Source of the DNA: Pseudo-nitzschia pungens
Taxonomy: Eukaryota > Bacillariophyta > Bacillariophyceae > Bacillariales > Bacillariaceae
Length of the DNA: 64,000 bases
NCBI GenBank assembly: GCA_037355855.1
Contig: CM074762.1
Location: 4,588,001 to 4,652,000 of the forward strand
Reading direction: 5' to 3'
The notes under the pieces were generated by a model, which worked only from the letters and a program-made list of their open reading frames with translations, was not told the DNA's origin and did not search any database. This document shows positions 54,601-64,000 of the stretch, in pieces (position 1 is the first letter of the stretch; every line of letters starts with the position of its first letter). The position numbers and the translations under genes were made by a program.

Positions 54601-55338
54601 TATGCGTCAGTACAGGCTGAGTTGAAGTTAGACCAGTCACTTTCAGAAACAAAATTGATCGCATTACAGCAGACAAATAGAATTTCAAGTGGAAAGACAA
54701 GTCAAACCTCTGAAGGTGAAGAATCATATGTTTCAACTCTTGCTCCAGATAGTGATTACGTGAGCGAGGACGATCCACTCCAGCTCCTTCCTACTAGCTT
54801 TTCAACATTACAATCTCAGGTTATTGGGTCACAATCACATGCAGACAATTGCGACAATGGTAAAAAACCAAGGAAAGTTCCGACTGGGATAAACGTTCCG
54901 TCACACGATTGCTGTGCAGATAGCAAACGATCATTACGAAAAAAGAGAAAAAATTCTCGATTGAGTGGTCCCTTTGGTTGTTCAAAGACAGCAATAGATT
55001 TTACCACCAACTCTGCATCTTCTCCACCAGAACCAAAATTGAATGAATCTGATCTTGAAGTAGTGGAGGTCGTTCATGTTACAATGCCGAATTCGTCGAA
55101 TAAGAGGTGTAAAAGACCATACAGTAAATCAAACTACGTTGCAGATTGGGTGCCATCGAACGGACTGCAGTCGATGTCGCAAGATTTTTTTAAAGAAAAA
55201 TGCTGGGAGATTGATGCACCAGATTTGCACACTTCTAACATGACGCTTCCAAAGGCAATCTCGATGGTGCCGAAGAAGAACAAACCAAATGGCGTAGCTA
55301 CAATTCCGCTGCTGAAAAAGAGATGCAAGAGAAAATAG
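51679..55338 (+). CDS. Large unknown protein with signal peptide, one predicted membrane segment and a basic C-terminus
   Basis: A single-exon frame of 1219 residues. The in-frame ATG at 51733 gives the cleanest start, GQRHVLLILLALIMAQAVTS, a typical signal peptide. The luminal-side region to about residue 420 has several Cys pairs (for example CKDDCG, CDENCNCHN) and no recognised domain. A hydrophobic stretch WTIILLFIIDQM (about 418-430) may cross a membrane. After it come a Cys-containing acidic part with seven or more consecutive Asp residues (near 53181-53200), a very long Ser/Thr/Asn/Lys-rich disordered region, and a lysine-rich end (PLLKKRCKRK) that resembles a nuclear localisation signal. 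I recognise no family. The frame is intact over 3.6 kb in a transposon-rich region, which argues that it is a real gene. A single-pass membrane protein with a long cytosolic tail is a guess. Confidence 0.65.
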   Translation: MHGLVVCEQLETKDKVAKMGQRHVLLILLALIMAQAVTSHSYHDNIELNYSEGLVSRSQPGYPSHPSTQSSSSTGSSENQEVIEKMRSISNRNDTRKKPSLTTISSNQHGLLKVSILLEHEERMITGAGDYRICKDDCGFDRKEEVSFLSTVDEHHERRPPTYHGITNDDIIWTVLVQEVQVGEGDDKPKSKASLYSQQIVFDWKRTREIEEPVVENEHYRDIYLDDESNINAIGISSSIMPVRQKTKTIHRSGNASCTFVIPIEQYDPVDVPPSSSDSTASFCHGTKTFIVSLVETVCHRTTSAAVDIGSKTTHDEPRCDENCNCHNKTSHLLTRRLASLPRKAPSCLKPPLDPVARIVLRSSQKKIHYLSPRPLPVKEVILEGNEKFGSRTDDSLVDNDDGGSSSNSDHDFLDDGRNDLLWTIILLFIIDQMRSMNLVWNEFLKVLFYYRRQDKLLSYCGMDVVDQQKGGEDNFFCCDLHGNYEEKEDKNFGKKCICNDDDDDDDQYDQCHEKVEKNQKTKQSGQKMTAKTSCTYGYELEGREYNEDSECNIRVYGSNFGHLNRDRGDLNDNEDNRDKERDPTGNDPDDKVSHSVTANVEIRSLDDNTAKKGGPCTYTHTRTKTNYVSPNSKRHNGSSENKLDLKVSHSFESPPPKSSPLVSEDCCKTSKEDAHSKVRDTLECSIRNTEAKTAPTNPSEVSRTEVRSYCLKQGEIIWNESSIQVEQPSSASKESIPLRDRQTDKKVVLTERASVPKISLEGNETNPLQKRNATANSSVVYGTLSGYKSFDNQDMITESPTNDSKRTFTPSVYEMRSRDDSTKFKFGLNSLQTGNLTEKDSDNQTIWVEDRIQLRAKKNSRLDRQYDDHPQILPSLHEKAMSCVPMKERPQGCQETRATISTMADPNSPLSLTPRGSEILTQLSDFEEHKMHSSAFLQSVGNREQKPTVVSNDVTLVQGSRSSPDQHLATATSYASVQAELKLDQSLSETKLIALQQTNRISSGKTSQTSEGEESYVSTLAPDSDYVSEDDPLQLLPTSFSTLQSQVIGSQSHADNCDNGKKPRKVPTGINVPSHDCCADSKRSLRKKRKNSRLSGPFGCSKTAIDFTTNSASSPPEPKLNESDLEVVEVVHVTMPNSSNKRCKRPYSKSNYVADWVPSNGLQSMSQDFFKEKCWEIDAPDLHTSNMTLPKAISMVPKKNKPNGVATIPLLKKRCKRK

Positions 55339-56029
55339 ATGAAATTCATGACTGATTGTATGGCCACGTTTCCCGTTGCTTCAAGAATTTTTTTACCCTC
55401 ATCTTAGTGATAACTTTTGAGACGTAATGAATTTTACTTGACATCGGGTCGGCCAATCGAAAGAGCAGATCCGCATACCAACAAGGCTAACAACAATAAA
55501 ATTGAACTTTGAAAACTGCCTTAGCAGCAACAACATGGGTACTTCCCCTAGCCAACAAAACAAACAGCAATACTAGTACTAGTACTACTAGTAGTGAAAC
55601 ACCAGGGTGTTGGTGCAAGGCTGCAAGGATACTAACTACCTAGAGTACTGTCCTGATAGACAGCATGTATCTCCAGATGTGATTGTTTGTTTGACATACC
55701 AGAGCTCACACTTGTTTAGATGTTCTCATGGAGCTATTAGTAGTATATTACAAATACATGAAATGCTGCTAGTAATACTAGTAGTACTACTACTAGTACT
55801 AAGATGCATACCACCATTGGCATCACGCCCAAGCTACAGTGCTGTAAAGATTTCGCTCGTCAGCAAAACAGGGAGAGCAGCAACAACAGTACAGTACGGA
55901 GTGCTGGCGAATGGTTAGACTCCAGAGGATACTGTTCAAGCGCTATTGCATATACCATGAGCACACTAGTTACCACTCTAGAGGTACGTTAGAGATGTCA
56001 AGTATCAATGCCGGGCATGATGTGTTGTT
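55339..56029. other. Intergenic with ACTAGT microsatellite patches
   Basis: CTAGTACTAGTACTACTAGTAG at 55572-55593 and a similar patch at 55768-55800. Frames such as 55607-55918 are unsupported. Confidence 0.4.
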
Positions 56030-56580
56030 CTATCGTTTAGTGGCGGCGGAAAAAACTACTGTGCCACAGTAGTTTTTGACCAACTACTTTTCTCAGTCCT
56101 ATTAGTCAAATACTACGTAACAGTTTTTTACTGATCTGATGAGTCCTATTGGTTAATCGGATCTAACCTTCACGAACATACCGTCGTCAATTTGTCTGCA
56201 ACGAGAACACCTACCAATTTGAGAAAGATGAGAAGACAGTGTGTCAATGATGGTTCTTTCCCACAGAAAAAAGGAAAAACCTCACTAAAATTGGCAAACA
56301 TAAAACTTGAATCGAATTACTCATTACTAGTAAATGCGTGTGGTTCTAAAACTGCAGATATGCGCATTTACCAAAATTTCATGTGTCAACTTCAGTGACT
56401 ATTTGCAACAACAAAACTAGCTCTGAAGTCTATAGAACCATATACCTATGGAAAGAGGAGAGTGAGGGCTTTCTAACAAGCCATTACTTGTTGCAATTGG
56501 ATGTATTTCGGAAGTTATGATTGTTGCCAAAAAAATGCGCATATCTGCAGTTTTAGAACCCCGCCGCCACTAAACGATAG
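56030..56580. mobile_element. 551-bp MITE with 20-bp perfect terminal inverted repeats
   Basis: The ends are CTATCGTTTAGTGGCGGCGG (56030-56049) and its exact reverse complement (56561-56580). If the outer CTA/TAG is read as C-TA and TA-G, the target duplication is TA, as for Tc1/mariner/pogo-type elements. A 26-bp perfect inverted repeat (56342-56367 and 56535-56560, core CTGCAGATATGCGCAT) lies inside. The left 90 bp also occurs at 51241-51330 in inverse orientation. No transposase is encoded; the 68-codon frame at 56192 is not convincing. Confidence 0.82.
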
Positions 56581-56889
56581 GCTTTTTTAAAACTGAGAGT
56601 AAGATTAATACTCCCAAGAGTGAGAGCTCGGATGGAGCTCCGAATGTTCGTATTCGTTTGTCGGTAAAGGGTCAGGGTACGTAAGTCCAGTACTTAATTC
56701 GACGTGCTGACACGATGCGCGCTCGCTAAACTTCGCTCGCTTGTGAACTAGTAACTGCAGGGGCTGGGTATCTGGATAGTACAAATCGTACACAATGACC
56801 ATACCCCGACGGTAAGTAGCATAATATCAAGGTGAAATATGTTCATAGTGCTATACTTCAAGGCAACAAGATATTGTCACACATACAGA
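56581..56889. other. Intergenic, related to the sequence before dispersed repeat copy 1
   Basis: GTACAAATCGTACACAATG.CCATACCCCGAC at 56780-56811 is the reverse complement of a segment at 10777-10803, where it reads GTCGGGTCATTGGTGTACAA. No gene is seen. Confidence 0.4.
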
Positions 56890-57295
56890 GCTGAACTGAG
56901 CTCAGCTCAGCTCAGCTCAGCTCAGCTCCCACTTCTTTTGTTCTGATCTCCTTTAAATTAAGCACCATATTGGAGATGTAATACTAATGTACCTCTAGGG
57001 GAGTGTCTTGTAGTAGTATCTGAGTGTGTACAATACTAGCGCTTGAACAGTATCCCCCTGTAGACTCACTGTTTGTGGGCTGCTGTTATTGCTGTTTCTA
57101 TTGTCTTATTCATATCTCTTGCTGATGATCAAATATCAAAGTAGTACTAGTACTACTAGTACTACTAGTACTACCACTACCACCACTACTAGTACTACTA
57201 GTAGAAGTAGTACTACTACTAGTAGCAGTAGCCTTGGCATGGTGTTTTGGTGTTTTGTGTTTTTTTCCGTGAAATAGTGAGCAAACAGTGGATTG
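56890..57295 (+). repeat. Dispersed LTR-like repeat, copy 2, with microsatellite insertions
   Basis: Homologous to 10990-11265 but expanded by a CTCAG run (56895-56930) and an ACTAGT/ACT microsatellite (57140-57235). The downstream word AGTGAGCAAAC (57285-57295) matches copy 1. Confidence 0.55.
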
Positions 57296-57878
57296 CAGGG
57301 GATTTTGTGAAGCTGTCGGAGAGGCAACTGACAGAAATTTTGATAGACATGAGTCCTGTCTTTAATAATGCAATGAAGGTTGCGCACCTCCGTGTTAATA
57401 TATGGAGAAAAAAAACTACTGTTTCAGCAATGTTAAGGGGGTCTACAGAGCAACCAGGACTGTACTCTCAGCCATTAAAAATGGTCCCGTACGTCAAAAA
57501 ATGAGGCATACTTAGGAACATACCTATGTATACGTACTATGTGGTACGAGTTGCACGAACGCGTAGCGCATGCAACTACAGTTGCAATTTACGGATACGG
57601 TACGAGTAGAGGAAGTCCACAACTGATGTCTACCTGAAACAGGAGAGGTGAGCGTTTAGGATTTGAGATTACTTTGTATTTTCGTAGCATTGAGTCTGCG
57701 GGAATTTATCATTTTTCACAAAAGTAGTACAAATATTTGGGGAACCAAAATAAACAAGTTGCTCTTAAAAATTACTATTCCCCCTCCATTCACATGTCAC
57801 TACTTTTACTAAATTCCTGATTGTGAAGAATTTTCCTTCAAGAATTACTGTTTCTCCCTAAAAATGAAAAACTCCTGC
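57296..57878. other. Intergenic, no gene recognised
   Basis: AT-rich non-coding sequence; the 85-codon frame at 57247-57504 overlaps the repeat and has no recognisable features. Confidence 0.35.
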
Positions 57879-58095
57879 AGCTGAGGGTAAAAAATTCCCG
57901 CAGCCACCAATTTTTTTTGTTCAAAATTGGTGGCTGCGGGAATTTTTTCCCTCAGCTGAAAAGGAAAGTCTTTTGCTTCTGTGGGAGCGGTTTTTGCTCC
58001 TGCGGGAACATTCTGAATGCTGAGGGAACGTTTTTAACCCTAAGGGAGTGTTTTTAACACTGCAGGAACGTTTTTAATGCTGCGGGAACGGTTAA
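57879..58095. repeat. Long perfect-type hairpin followed by degenerate GGGAACGTTTTTAA repeats
   Basis: Arms at about 57879-57914 and 57922-57958 pair over some 36 bp with one single-base bulge (CAGCTGAGGG, TTCCCGCAGCCACCAATTTT). From 57960 to 58095 follow five or six diverged units of about 30 bp containing GCGGGAACGTTTTTAA. The two parts share the word GCGGGAA, so they may derive from one element. Confidence 0.7.
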
Positions 58096-58282
58096 GTGTA
58101 GTAATACACTTGATCTATCTATTGCCTGAATATACAGAGTAACTTTATTCATTGGTGTACCAGTATGGGTATGGATTGATCCCCTTGCTTTGCGTCCCCT
58201 CTCCTTGCGTCCCCTTACCCCCCATCTATCCATTTACGTTGCTGTATTCCAATCCACTTTCTGGGACAGGGGCAGTCGCACC
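58096..58282. other. Intergenic flank of the Gypsy-2 LTR
   Basis: Contains a duplicated TTGCGTCCCCT (about 58179-58205). No gene is seen. Confidence 0.35.
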
Positions 58283-58651
58283 TGTAACACTCTAGGGTAG
58301 AATTAGATGGAGTGGTATGTGATAGAGGTATTTTAAAGATGAATTGATTAATAATTTGTGTGGTTAATGAAAATTATGTTATAAAAGAGAATGGTTGAAT
58401 ACTTTATAAGATGGGAATAATTTCTTGAGTATAGGATGAATGAGCGATCAGGCATAATATCAATAATCAGCGAGTCATGGGAATCTTTGTTTATCTTGAT
58501 ATTTGAGTATCCAATCAGTATAGGATTGTATGTGTGCGGTTGTACGTTGAATATTCAGTATATGTACATGAATATCATATATATTGAAGTACATGCGGGA
58601 TTCAATAATCATTTAGGGCCTTTCGTAGTAAGGCTATGCCAGCATGTTACA
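58283..58651 (-). repeat. 3' LTR of Gypsy-2
   Basis: In element sense it starts TGTAACATGCTGGC and ends CTAGAGTGTTACA, preceded by TTGGGGAACTA. The ends are shared with the Gypsy-1 LTR, while the middle has diverged. Confidence 0.85.
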
Positions 58652-58964
58652 TAGTTCCCCAATGATTAGGTGAAGTTTGCATGTGGTTCAATAAGATAGG
58701 TTCGGAGTTGAGTAGTATGAATGGAAGATATATGCTTGTTTGGAGAACCGGTTGAAGATGCCATACCCTGGGTCTACTAGTAGTGTTTACGATAGTAGTG
58801 ATATGCAAATTGTGAGAGCTATTGATTAGTCTACTGCTATTGCTTTCCAGCAGTCTCCAAATCAGCAATCTGGAGACTCGCAAATTGTATTTTTATTCCC
58901 AGTCCCGGATGGACTCGTGACTGTATTCCGGTGTACGGCATGCTCCTCCATGGTACTGTTACAA

Positions 58965-60053
58965 TTACTCCTCCATCTTAGTGCTATCCCTGCAATAATA
59001 GGGATGGACTCTTCTAATGTTAACCCGGTCGGTTACAAAGGGAGCAGTTTCAATAGTTACAGTTCCATTCTCATGGGCCTGGAGCACCTTGTAAGGTCCT
59101 TGCCGTGGGAAGGATAGTTTTGGAATAATGCCCTTCCTTTCCAGGGTGACATAATCTCCTTCCTTATAGACATGGGGAATCCTCTTCTGGTTCTCCCTGA
59201 CGTTGCTCTTGTGGATACTCTTCTGTTTCCTTGCTTGGATTGCTTCCCAATCCACTGGGAAGTTCACCGGCATAAACATGTCCCTTCCAAAAACCAGTTG
59301 CGCTGGGGAGTACCCCAGGGTGGTGTGGATGGCGCTTCTAATAGCATATGCTGCCTTGGTGGTGAATTCCTCGAAGGGATCCTTCTTGTGGAGGTCCCTT
59401 TGTTCCAGGTTGAAGGCCAATAGGCAGTCCTTTAGAACCTGATGGATCCTTTCCAACACTGAGTTGGATTGTGGATTCCAAGCCCCACTGGGCTTTCTTT
59501 TCATTCCCATGTTGTCACAGAGTTCCTGGAACTCGGCCTTGAACTCACTTCCACCATCGAATCCAATTTCCTTTGCTCGAGGATATCTTGCTAGCCAGGT
59601 ACTGTCCAACAATCGTTGAGTTTCTGCTGCATTTGGTGAGTCCTTCAGGTGAGCCAGTTCAAACCATCCGGTTACTGGGTCCACCATGGTGAGAACATGG
59701 ATGTGGTAGTCTTTACCATTTTTATTGTGGACAGTTGCAGGTCCCCAGAGGTCCACATTGACCCTCTGCCATTTGGTGATCTCAGCTGCTTTTTCCGGTA
59801 GTAGTCCATACTTCTTCCGGCCACTTTTCTTGAACATCTGGCACGTGTGACAGTGTTTACAGAGGTCCTGGACATCCTTTCGAAGACCTCTCCAGGTGAA
59901 CACTGAGCGTATGCTCTGTTCCATTCTGTTTTCTCCGGGGTGGACCAACATGCTGTGGTACCATTCCATGACTCTTTCCTTGAGTTTGTCAGGAATCAGA
60001 ATCTTCCCTTCTTTGTGGATTAGACTGTAACCTTCCACCATTTTGGTGGTCAG
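58965..60053 (-). pseudogene. Gypsy-2 integrase
   Basis: This is the frame after the TGA at 60054-60056, with the first ATG at 60041 (358 residues). The HHCC zinc-binding region is visible (WYHSMLVHPGENRME, CKHCHTCQ), and the catalytic triad is present: Asp in NVDLWGP, Asp in IGFDGGSEF, and Glu in NSVLERIHQV. The C-terminal part has GPYKVLQAHENGTVTI and NIRRVHPYY, as in other gypsy integrases. Integrase inserts the cDNA into the genome. The frame is intact but is cut off from the rest of pol by the stop. Confidence 0.85.
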
Positions 60054-62234
60054 TCAATTGTCTTTTTCCAGAGCACCCACGATTCCTGTGTCCTTTTGTT
60101 GGTAGAACTGGATCATATCCGGGGCAAGTGGGAATGCACTATTGCCCTGGAATTCTTTTGTCAATTCGCCAAGTGGGAATAGGAGTTGCCGGAGGTGCTC
60201 TTCCTCATCCGCGTAGGTGAGGGGCTTATTTGGTGGTAGCCATTCCACTGTGTCTGCTGGGTCATCAGTGATGTCCAGTCGGGACAGTGCATCTGCTGCA
60301 TCATTGTCCTTGCCAGCAACATGCTTGACTACCGGATGGAACTCCTCCATGAGGAGTCTCCATCGGACCATTCTTTGGGTGGGCATCTGCTGATACAGTA
60401 GGTTCAGGTGATCTGTGTGGATAGTTACATCTTGTCCTCGTAGGATCCCTTCGAACGCCTTTAGTCCTTCCACTATACCAAGGAGATCTTTTTCTCCAAC
60501 AGTGTAGTTGAGCTGCGCTGAATTCAGCTTTCTCGTGTAGAAACCAAGGGGCTTGCCATCCTGGCATACCATTGCTCCTAGTTGCCTGTCACTGGCATCT
60601 GAATAGAGATGAAATGGTTTCGTAAAATCTGGGAATGCAAGTTTCACTTCATCTGCGAGCATCCCCTTTGCCTCCATGAAAGCTTTCTGCTCTGCTGGAC
60701 CCCAGTACCAGTTCATTTTTCCCTTCTTGCCTGCAAGCTTGTTGATGGGAGCAAGGATGTGGGAGCGTTGCTTCCACATATCCCTGTAGAAATTTACCAT
60801 GCCCAGAAACATCTTCAGTTGTTTAGTGTTCTTGGGGGCTTCCAGAAGCTTCATCGTCTCCAGCTTCTTTGGCTGGGGTTGAATGCCCTCTGTTGTTAGC
60901 AGAAACCCCAAATACTCCACTTCTTTCTGCATGAAGAAGGATTTCCGGAGGTTGGCTTGAAAGCCAGCATCATCCAGTCTTTGTAAGACGGTGTTTATTT
61001 TGTCAAGGTGATCCTGTTCTGATTTCCCCTCTCGTTGGATGATTAAGATGTCATTGATGTAGACGAGGACATAATCCAGGTCCCCCAGCAGGTTCATCAT
61101 GACGGACTGGAAGATATCCGGTGCGCATGCAATTCCCATTGCCAATCTCTTGTAGGCATACTTGCCCCATGACAAAATGGTAGAGCAAATCTTTTGGCTC
61201 TCCTTGCAAATGGGAATGGTGTAGTAACCTTGGGATAAGTCTAACGCTGTAGCGGACTTGAATTTCTGCAGTCTCTGAATTGTTTCCCCTATCCGTGGTA
61301 ATGGGAATGGTTTCCTTTGTATTGCTGCATTCATCTTTCGGAAATCAGTGAGAACATGCATGTCCCCTGTTTTCTTGGGTTGACAGAAGGTAGGAGATGC
61401 CCATGGTGAGTCATCATCATGGGGGAGTTTCTCCAGATCTCCAATATCACAGAGCCTGTTGATCTCCTTTCGAAGTGCTTGTTCAAAGGCATGGGGCACG
61501 GAATAGTACCTCTGCCGGACCGGTTTGACCCCTGGTTGGAGTTCAATGGATACCGGTTCTATATTTTTGAGTAAACCCAGGCCTCCTCTGAAGAGTGTCG
61601 GGAATCTCTTCAGTGTGTGTTTCAAGGCTTCCTTGGACGCATCTGTGATCTCTAGGTCATTGACCATAGCGTCTATATTGACTTTGGAGTAATCTGCATC
61701 TAGAATTTTGGATTGCCTCTCTTCCTCCTGCTGGAGGATCGGACTTTGTGTGTTGGCAAAGAATACTGCCTCGCATTTGTCCGGGTCAGAGAGCTCCCCC
61801 ATCCCCTTCATGGGGATGGTGTCTCCCTGCCACTCGATTGTTTGGGAACTGTATTTGATATCTAGTCCCAGTTGTGCCATCAGGTCGGATCCTATAATCA
61901 TGTCATAGGGTACCTCCTCGTGGTGATGGTACTCGTCCACTTGGAAGGTAGATCTGATGGTCTTAGAGTTTGAAAATTCTATCAGTCTTAGTCCCACTGA
62001 AGCCGCAGACTTGGTTCGGAACTTGCCCCCATAGGTGTTGTAGGTGACAGTTCTTTGGTCTCTGTTCATTAGTTGACTTCGGTTGACAAAATGCCTTAGA
62101 ATAATGGATTTGGAGCATCTGGTGTCCAGTAGGCCCCGGAGCATCCTCCTCCTTCCCTTGTGGTCCAGTACCTCCACACAGATGTCCGCAAACCTGTTGA
62201 TGATGCGGGGTCCGGTGTGGATGGTATCGGCCAT
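60054..62234 (-). pseudogene. Gypsy-2 protease, reverse transcriptase and RNase H
   Basis: An open frame of 726 residues between two in-frame TGA codons. The protease active site reads GLLDTRCSKSI, where retroelements have Asp-Thr/Ser-Gly; the AGA codon fits a GGA changed at a CpG (62120/62121). RT motif A is intact (ATALDLSQGYYT), but motif C reads YINDILI instead of YxDD; the AAT codon again follows a C (61055/61056). RNase H has HLYSDASDRQLGA and HTDHLNLLY. The frame ends with a TGA at 60054-60056, after which the integrase continues in the same frame. Protease and RT should both be inactive. Confidence 0.88.
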
Positions 62235-62745
62235 TCAGTTGTGGGATCCTTTCTTCTTGAAGGTCTTTCTGTACTTTCTTCTGTACTCTTTGAGATCCCT
62301 CTCCGAGATGTCGATCTCGTTGTCGGAGACCTCGTGGTCAGCTTGGGCCGTGGCCAGTACATAGGAGTACTCGTGGTTCGAGAGTTTCCTTCCCCAGTGG
62401 GGTTTGGAGTGTTGCTCATTGTCTGAGTCTTCTTTTGCCACAAAATGCTCCTTGAGCAGGTTGATGGTTTCCCAGTCGAATTTCCCTTTCTTGGAGGGAC
62501 CTCCGGTTAGTTTCCAGCATTTGCCGGCGTGGACCTTGCCACAGGTTTTGCACAGTTGTTTGTTGCTGTTGTTGTCCATAGGGCGTTTCTTTTTGCCGGG
62601 GGACTTTCCGTGGTTATTTCCTCCCCCAGAAGCGCTTGGAGTGTTTCTTGGCGCTGCTGTTCTGTTTTTTTCCAGTTTGGTGATGCACTTTTGGAGTTCC
62701 TCCTCCTTCCGGATGGTGGTTTCCAGGTTTTCGAGCAGCCATCAC
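62235..62745 (-). pseudogene. Gypsy-2 gag C-terminal part with zinc knuckle
   Basis: The frame contains a coiled-coil-like segment (IRKEEELQKCITKLEKN), a basic Gly/Lys-rich stretch and a CCHC knuckle, CKTCGKVHAGKCWKL. The first internal ATG is at 62579. It ends at TGA 62235-62237, immediately before the ATG of the protease frame and in the same frame, so gag and pol were probably one ORF. The gag N-terminus is missing beyond about 62745. Confidence 0.75.
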
Positions 62746-62749
62746 ACCT

Positions 62750-64000
62750 GACATCAGCATTGTGATCAATCCCAAGAATGACATGGTCACCTAATTCCGT
62801 GGTCTCTCGTAATCCAAATACCATTGCTGGATAGTCACTCGCCCGTAAGGATCCCCCGTTTAAATAGCGCGCTGCATGTAGTTTCTTCCTATTCTTGCGG
62901 TAGGCTATCTTGAACAGGCTGTAGCTCCAGTCAGTAACTTGCGTGAAGTGAGTTGTGTTCGGTACTCCTGGTAATAGTAGCACACCCTTTCGGCTCAGTT
63001 CCTGCAGGAGATCTTTATCAAGATGTCCAGGACCTGAATCCATGATTAACAAGACCCATTTACCCTTTGCTGGCTGTAGGTCTGGGAACAACGGAACAAG
63101 ACTTGTTAGAATGTACTTACGAAACTCACTGCTGTCCATACCGGCGTTGGCGCTGCAATTGGCCGTGTGTGGGCGTTTAGTGATTTGTCCGAAGCCCCAT
63201 ATTCCATCACAGGTCCCTGCATGATCCAGTTCGTTGGTGAAACTGCAGGAGATTTGTTTACTGTCTTCTGTTGCTGCGTTGCTCTTCAGTTGAAAGTGTA
63301 CAGGAATAGGATCCCCAGCAGCGGTACTTCCTCCAATCATTGTACAATGTGAGCTGCTTTTGAAAGCCTTGTTGCTCCCTTCGGCAAAGTAGCGCTGCAT
63401 GGACTATACTTGATCACTGGATGACCGCCAGCACAAGTGCAGGTACTGTCAAGAGTTAATCCTGTCTCGTCGATGTTGAGGATATGGTGCAATTGGTGCA
63501 AGTAAGAATACAAGCTCCCCTGCATGTCCGTTGAACCGTTCGATCTCAGTTGGGAGACGAAGCAAATCCCTTCTCAAGCAGCAGTGATTTCAAGTTAGTG
63601 AACCACTCATTTATCTTGTTGTATGTGGTCCACAGTGCTCTCCTCTCTTCCAACTGGGAGTTAGATTTGTTGACTTCAATACTTTGAGCAAACCGGGGCT
63701 GCAAGCGCCTGTAAAGGCTATTGAAATCTTTCAAAGAACAAGAAGATCCCTTGGAGAGGCATGCTTCCAAATCCTCTGCAGCCCTCTTCCTATTAGGCTT
63801 GCCTTGCATTCCAGCAGAACAGAAAAGAAAGGAAGTCTCCATTGCTGTAACCAGCACCTCCTCCACTTCCACAGGAAGACTGGATGGTCTACTCCGGCGT
63901 CCAATGGACACACCCTTGTTGCCTTGGGTCAAGCGCGCTCTCAAAGTGTTCATCTTTATATCAATACCATTCTTTCTGCTCACTGTAGCACATGCCTGCT
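62750..64000 (-). pseudogene. Pogo/CENP-B-like DDE transposase, frameshifted, open at the right edge
   Basis: Three minus-strand frames follow one protein. 63546-63983 (open upstream to the edge) has a helix-turn-helix-like start (TVSRKNGIDIKMNTLRARL). The next frame (to 63337) carries NIDETGLTLDST, the first catalytic Asp. The third (from 63400) carries MIGGSTAAGDPIPVHFQL, WVLLIMDSGPGHLDKDLL (second Asp) and LLPGVPNTTHFTQVTDWSY, the typical DDE_1 end. The frame changes near 63530 and near 63410, so at least two frameshifts are present. Its reading frame runs on into the Gypsy-2 gag DNA near 62745, where the two elements meet. DDE_1 transposases cut and paste DNA at TA sites. Confidence 0.78.

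Larger units (their letters stand above)
58283..62745 (-). mobile_element. Ty3/gypsy LTR retrotransposon, 5'-truncated and decayed (Gypsy-2)
   Basis: On the minus strand: gag end with zinc knuckle, TGA, protease-RT-RNase H, TGA, integrase, all in one reading frame, then a 369-bp 3' LTR. No 5' LTR is seen; homology ends at about 62745, where a DDE transposon fragment begins. The LTR ends match Gypsy-1. The protease and RT active sites are altered, so the element is inactive. Confidence 0.9.

Noticed and set aside
55607..55918. 103-codon frame with hydrophobic stretch
   Set aside because: Part of the Leu/Val-rich run is encoded by an ACTAGT-type microsatellite, and no family features are present.

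Overview
The window looks like nuclear DNA of a diatom or a close stramenopile relative. The basis is the mix of short-intron eukaryotic genes (GT-AG introns of about 70-420 nt), a presequence that resembles the diatom plastid ASAFAP signal, diatom-style Ty1/copia and Ty3/gypsy elements, and host genes in a sea of mobile elements. The species cannot be fixed from the sequence alone. Host coding DNA alternates with three transposon-dense blocks.

Left block (1-11300): an open-ended minus-strand gene with a duplicated module and a Pro/Ala-rich tail; a 5'-truncated Ty3/gypsy element (gag fragment, pol, 3' LTR at 7875-8197) that abuts a truncated Ty1/copia RT-RNase H fragment; minisatellites; and an LTR-like dispersed repeat.

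Host block 1 (11400-33200): a UBA4/MOCS3-type E1-rhodanese gene with a plastid-like leader and one apparent frameshift; an IPI1/TEX10 ribosome-assembly gene; elongation factor 2 (three coding exons, the first being only the ATG); a mitochondrial-carrier-family gene with a hydrophobic N-terminal leader; a remarkable nuclease in which a Mut7-C RNase domain sits inside a CCR4-type endonuclease/exonuclease/phosphatase domain, followed by a His-rich repeat; an ER-type DnaJ; and the proteasome deubiquitinase RPN11. Intergenic DNA just upstream of many of these genes is dense in TTACGGTAA/GTAAGGTTAC-like words.

Middle and right blocks: a GCR1_C-like fragment next to a 0.9-kb minisatellite; four retroposed copies of one LINE 3' end (three with perfect 18-22 bp target duplications); a CRAL-TRIO gene and a 2OG-Fe(II) oxygenase gene; a decayed PiggyBac-type transposase split by one of those retroposons; a large unknown secreted or membrane protein; a 551-bp MITE; a second decayed gypsy element of the same LTR family; and a decayed pogo/CENP-B-like DDE transposase running off the right edge.

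The most striking observations are (i) the nested EEP/Mut7-C nuclease, (ii) a non-autonomous 2-kb retroposon that carries hairpin-bearing 150-bp tandem repeats and borrows the 3' tail of the local LINE, with a stem conserved by paired changes, and (iii) a consistent decay signature: the six in-frame stops and three active-site substitutions that I could resolve in the LTR elements and the PiggyBac transposase all fit CpG-to-TpG/CpA transitions. Exon joins were worked out by hand from frame, splice dinucleotides and family conservation; no database search was run.
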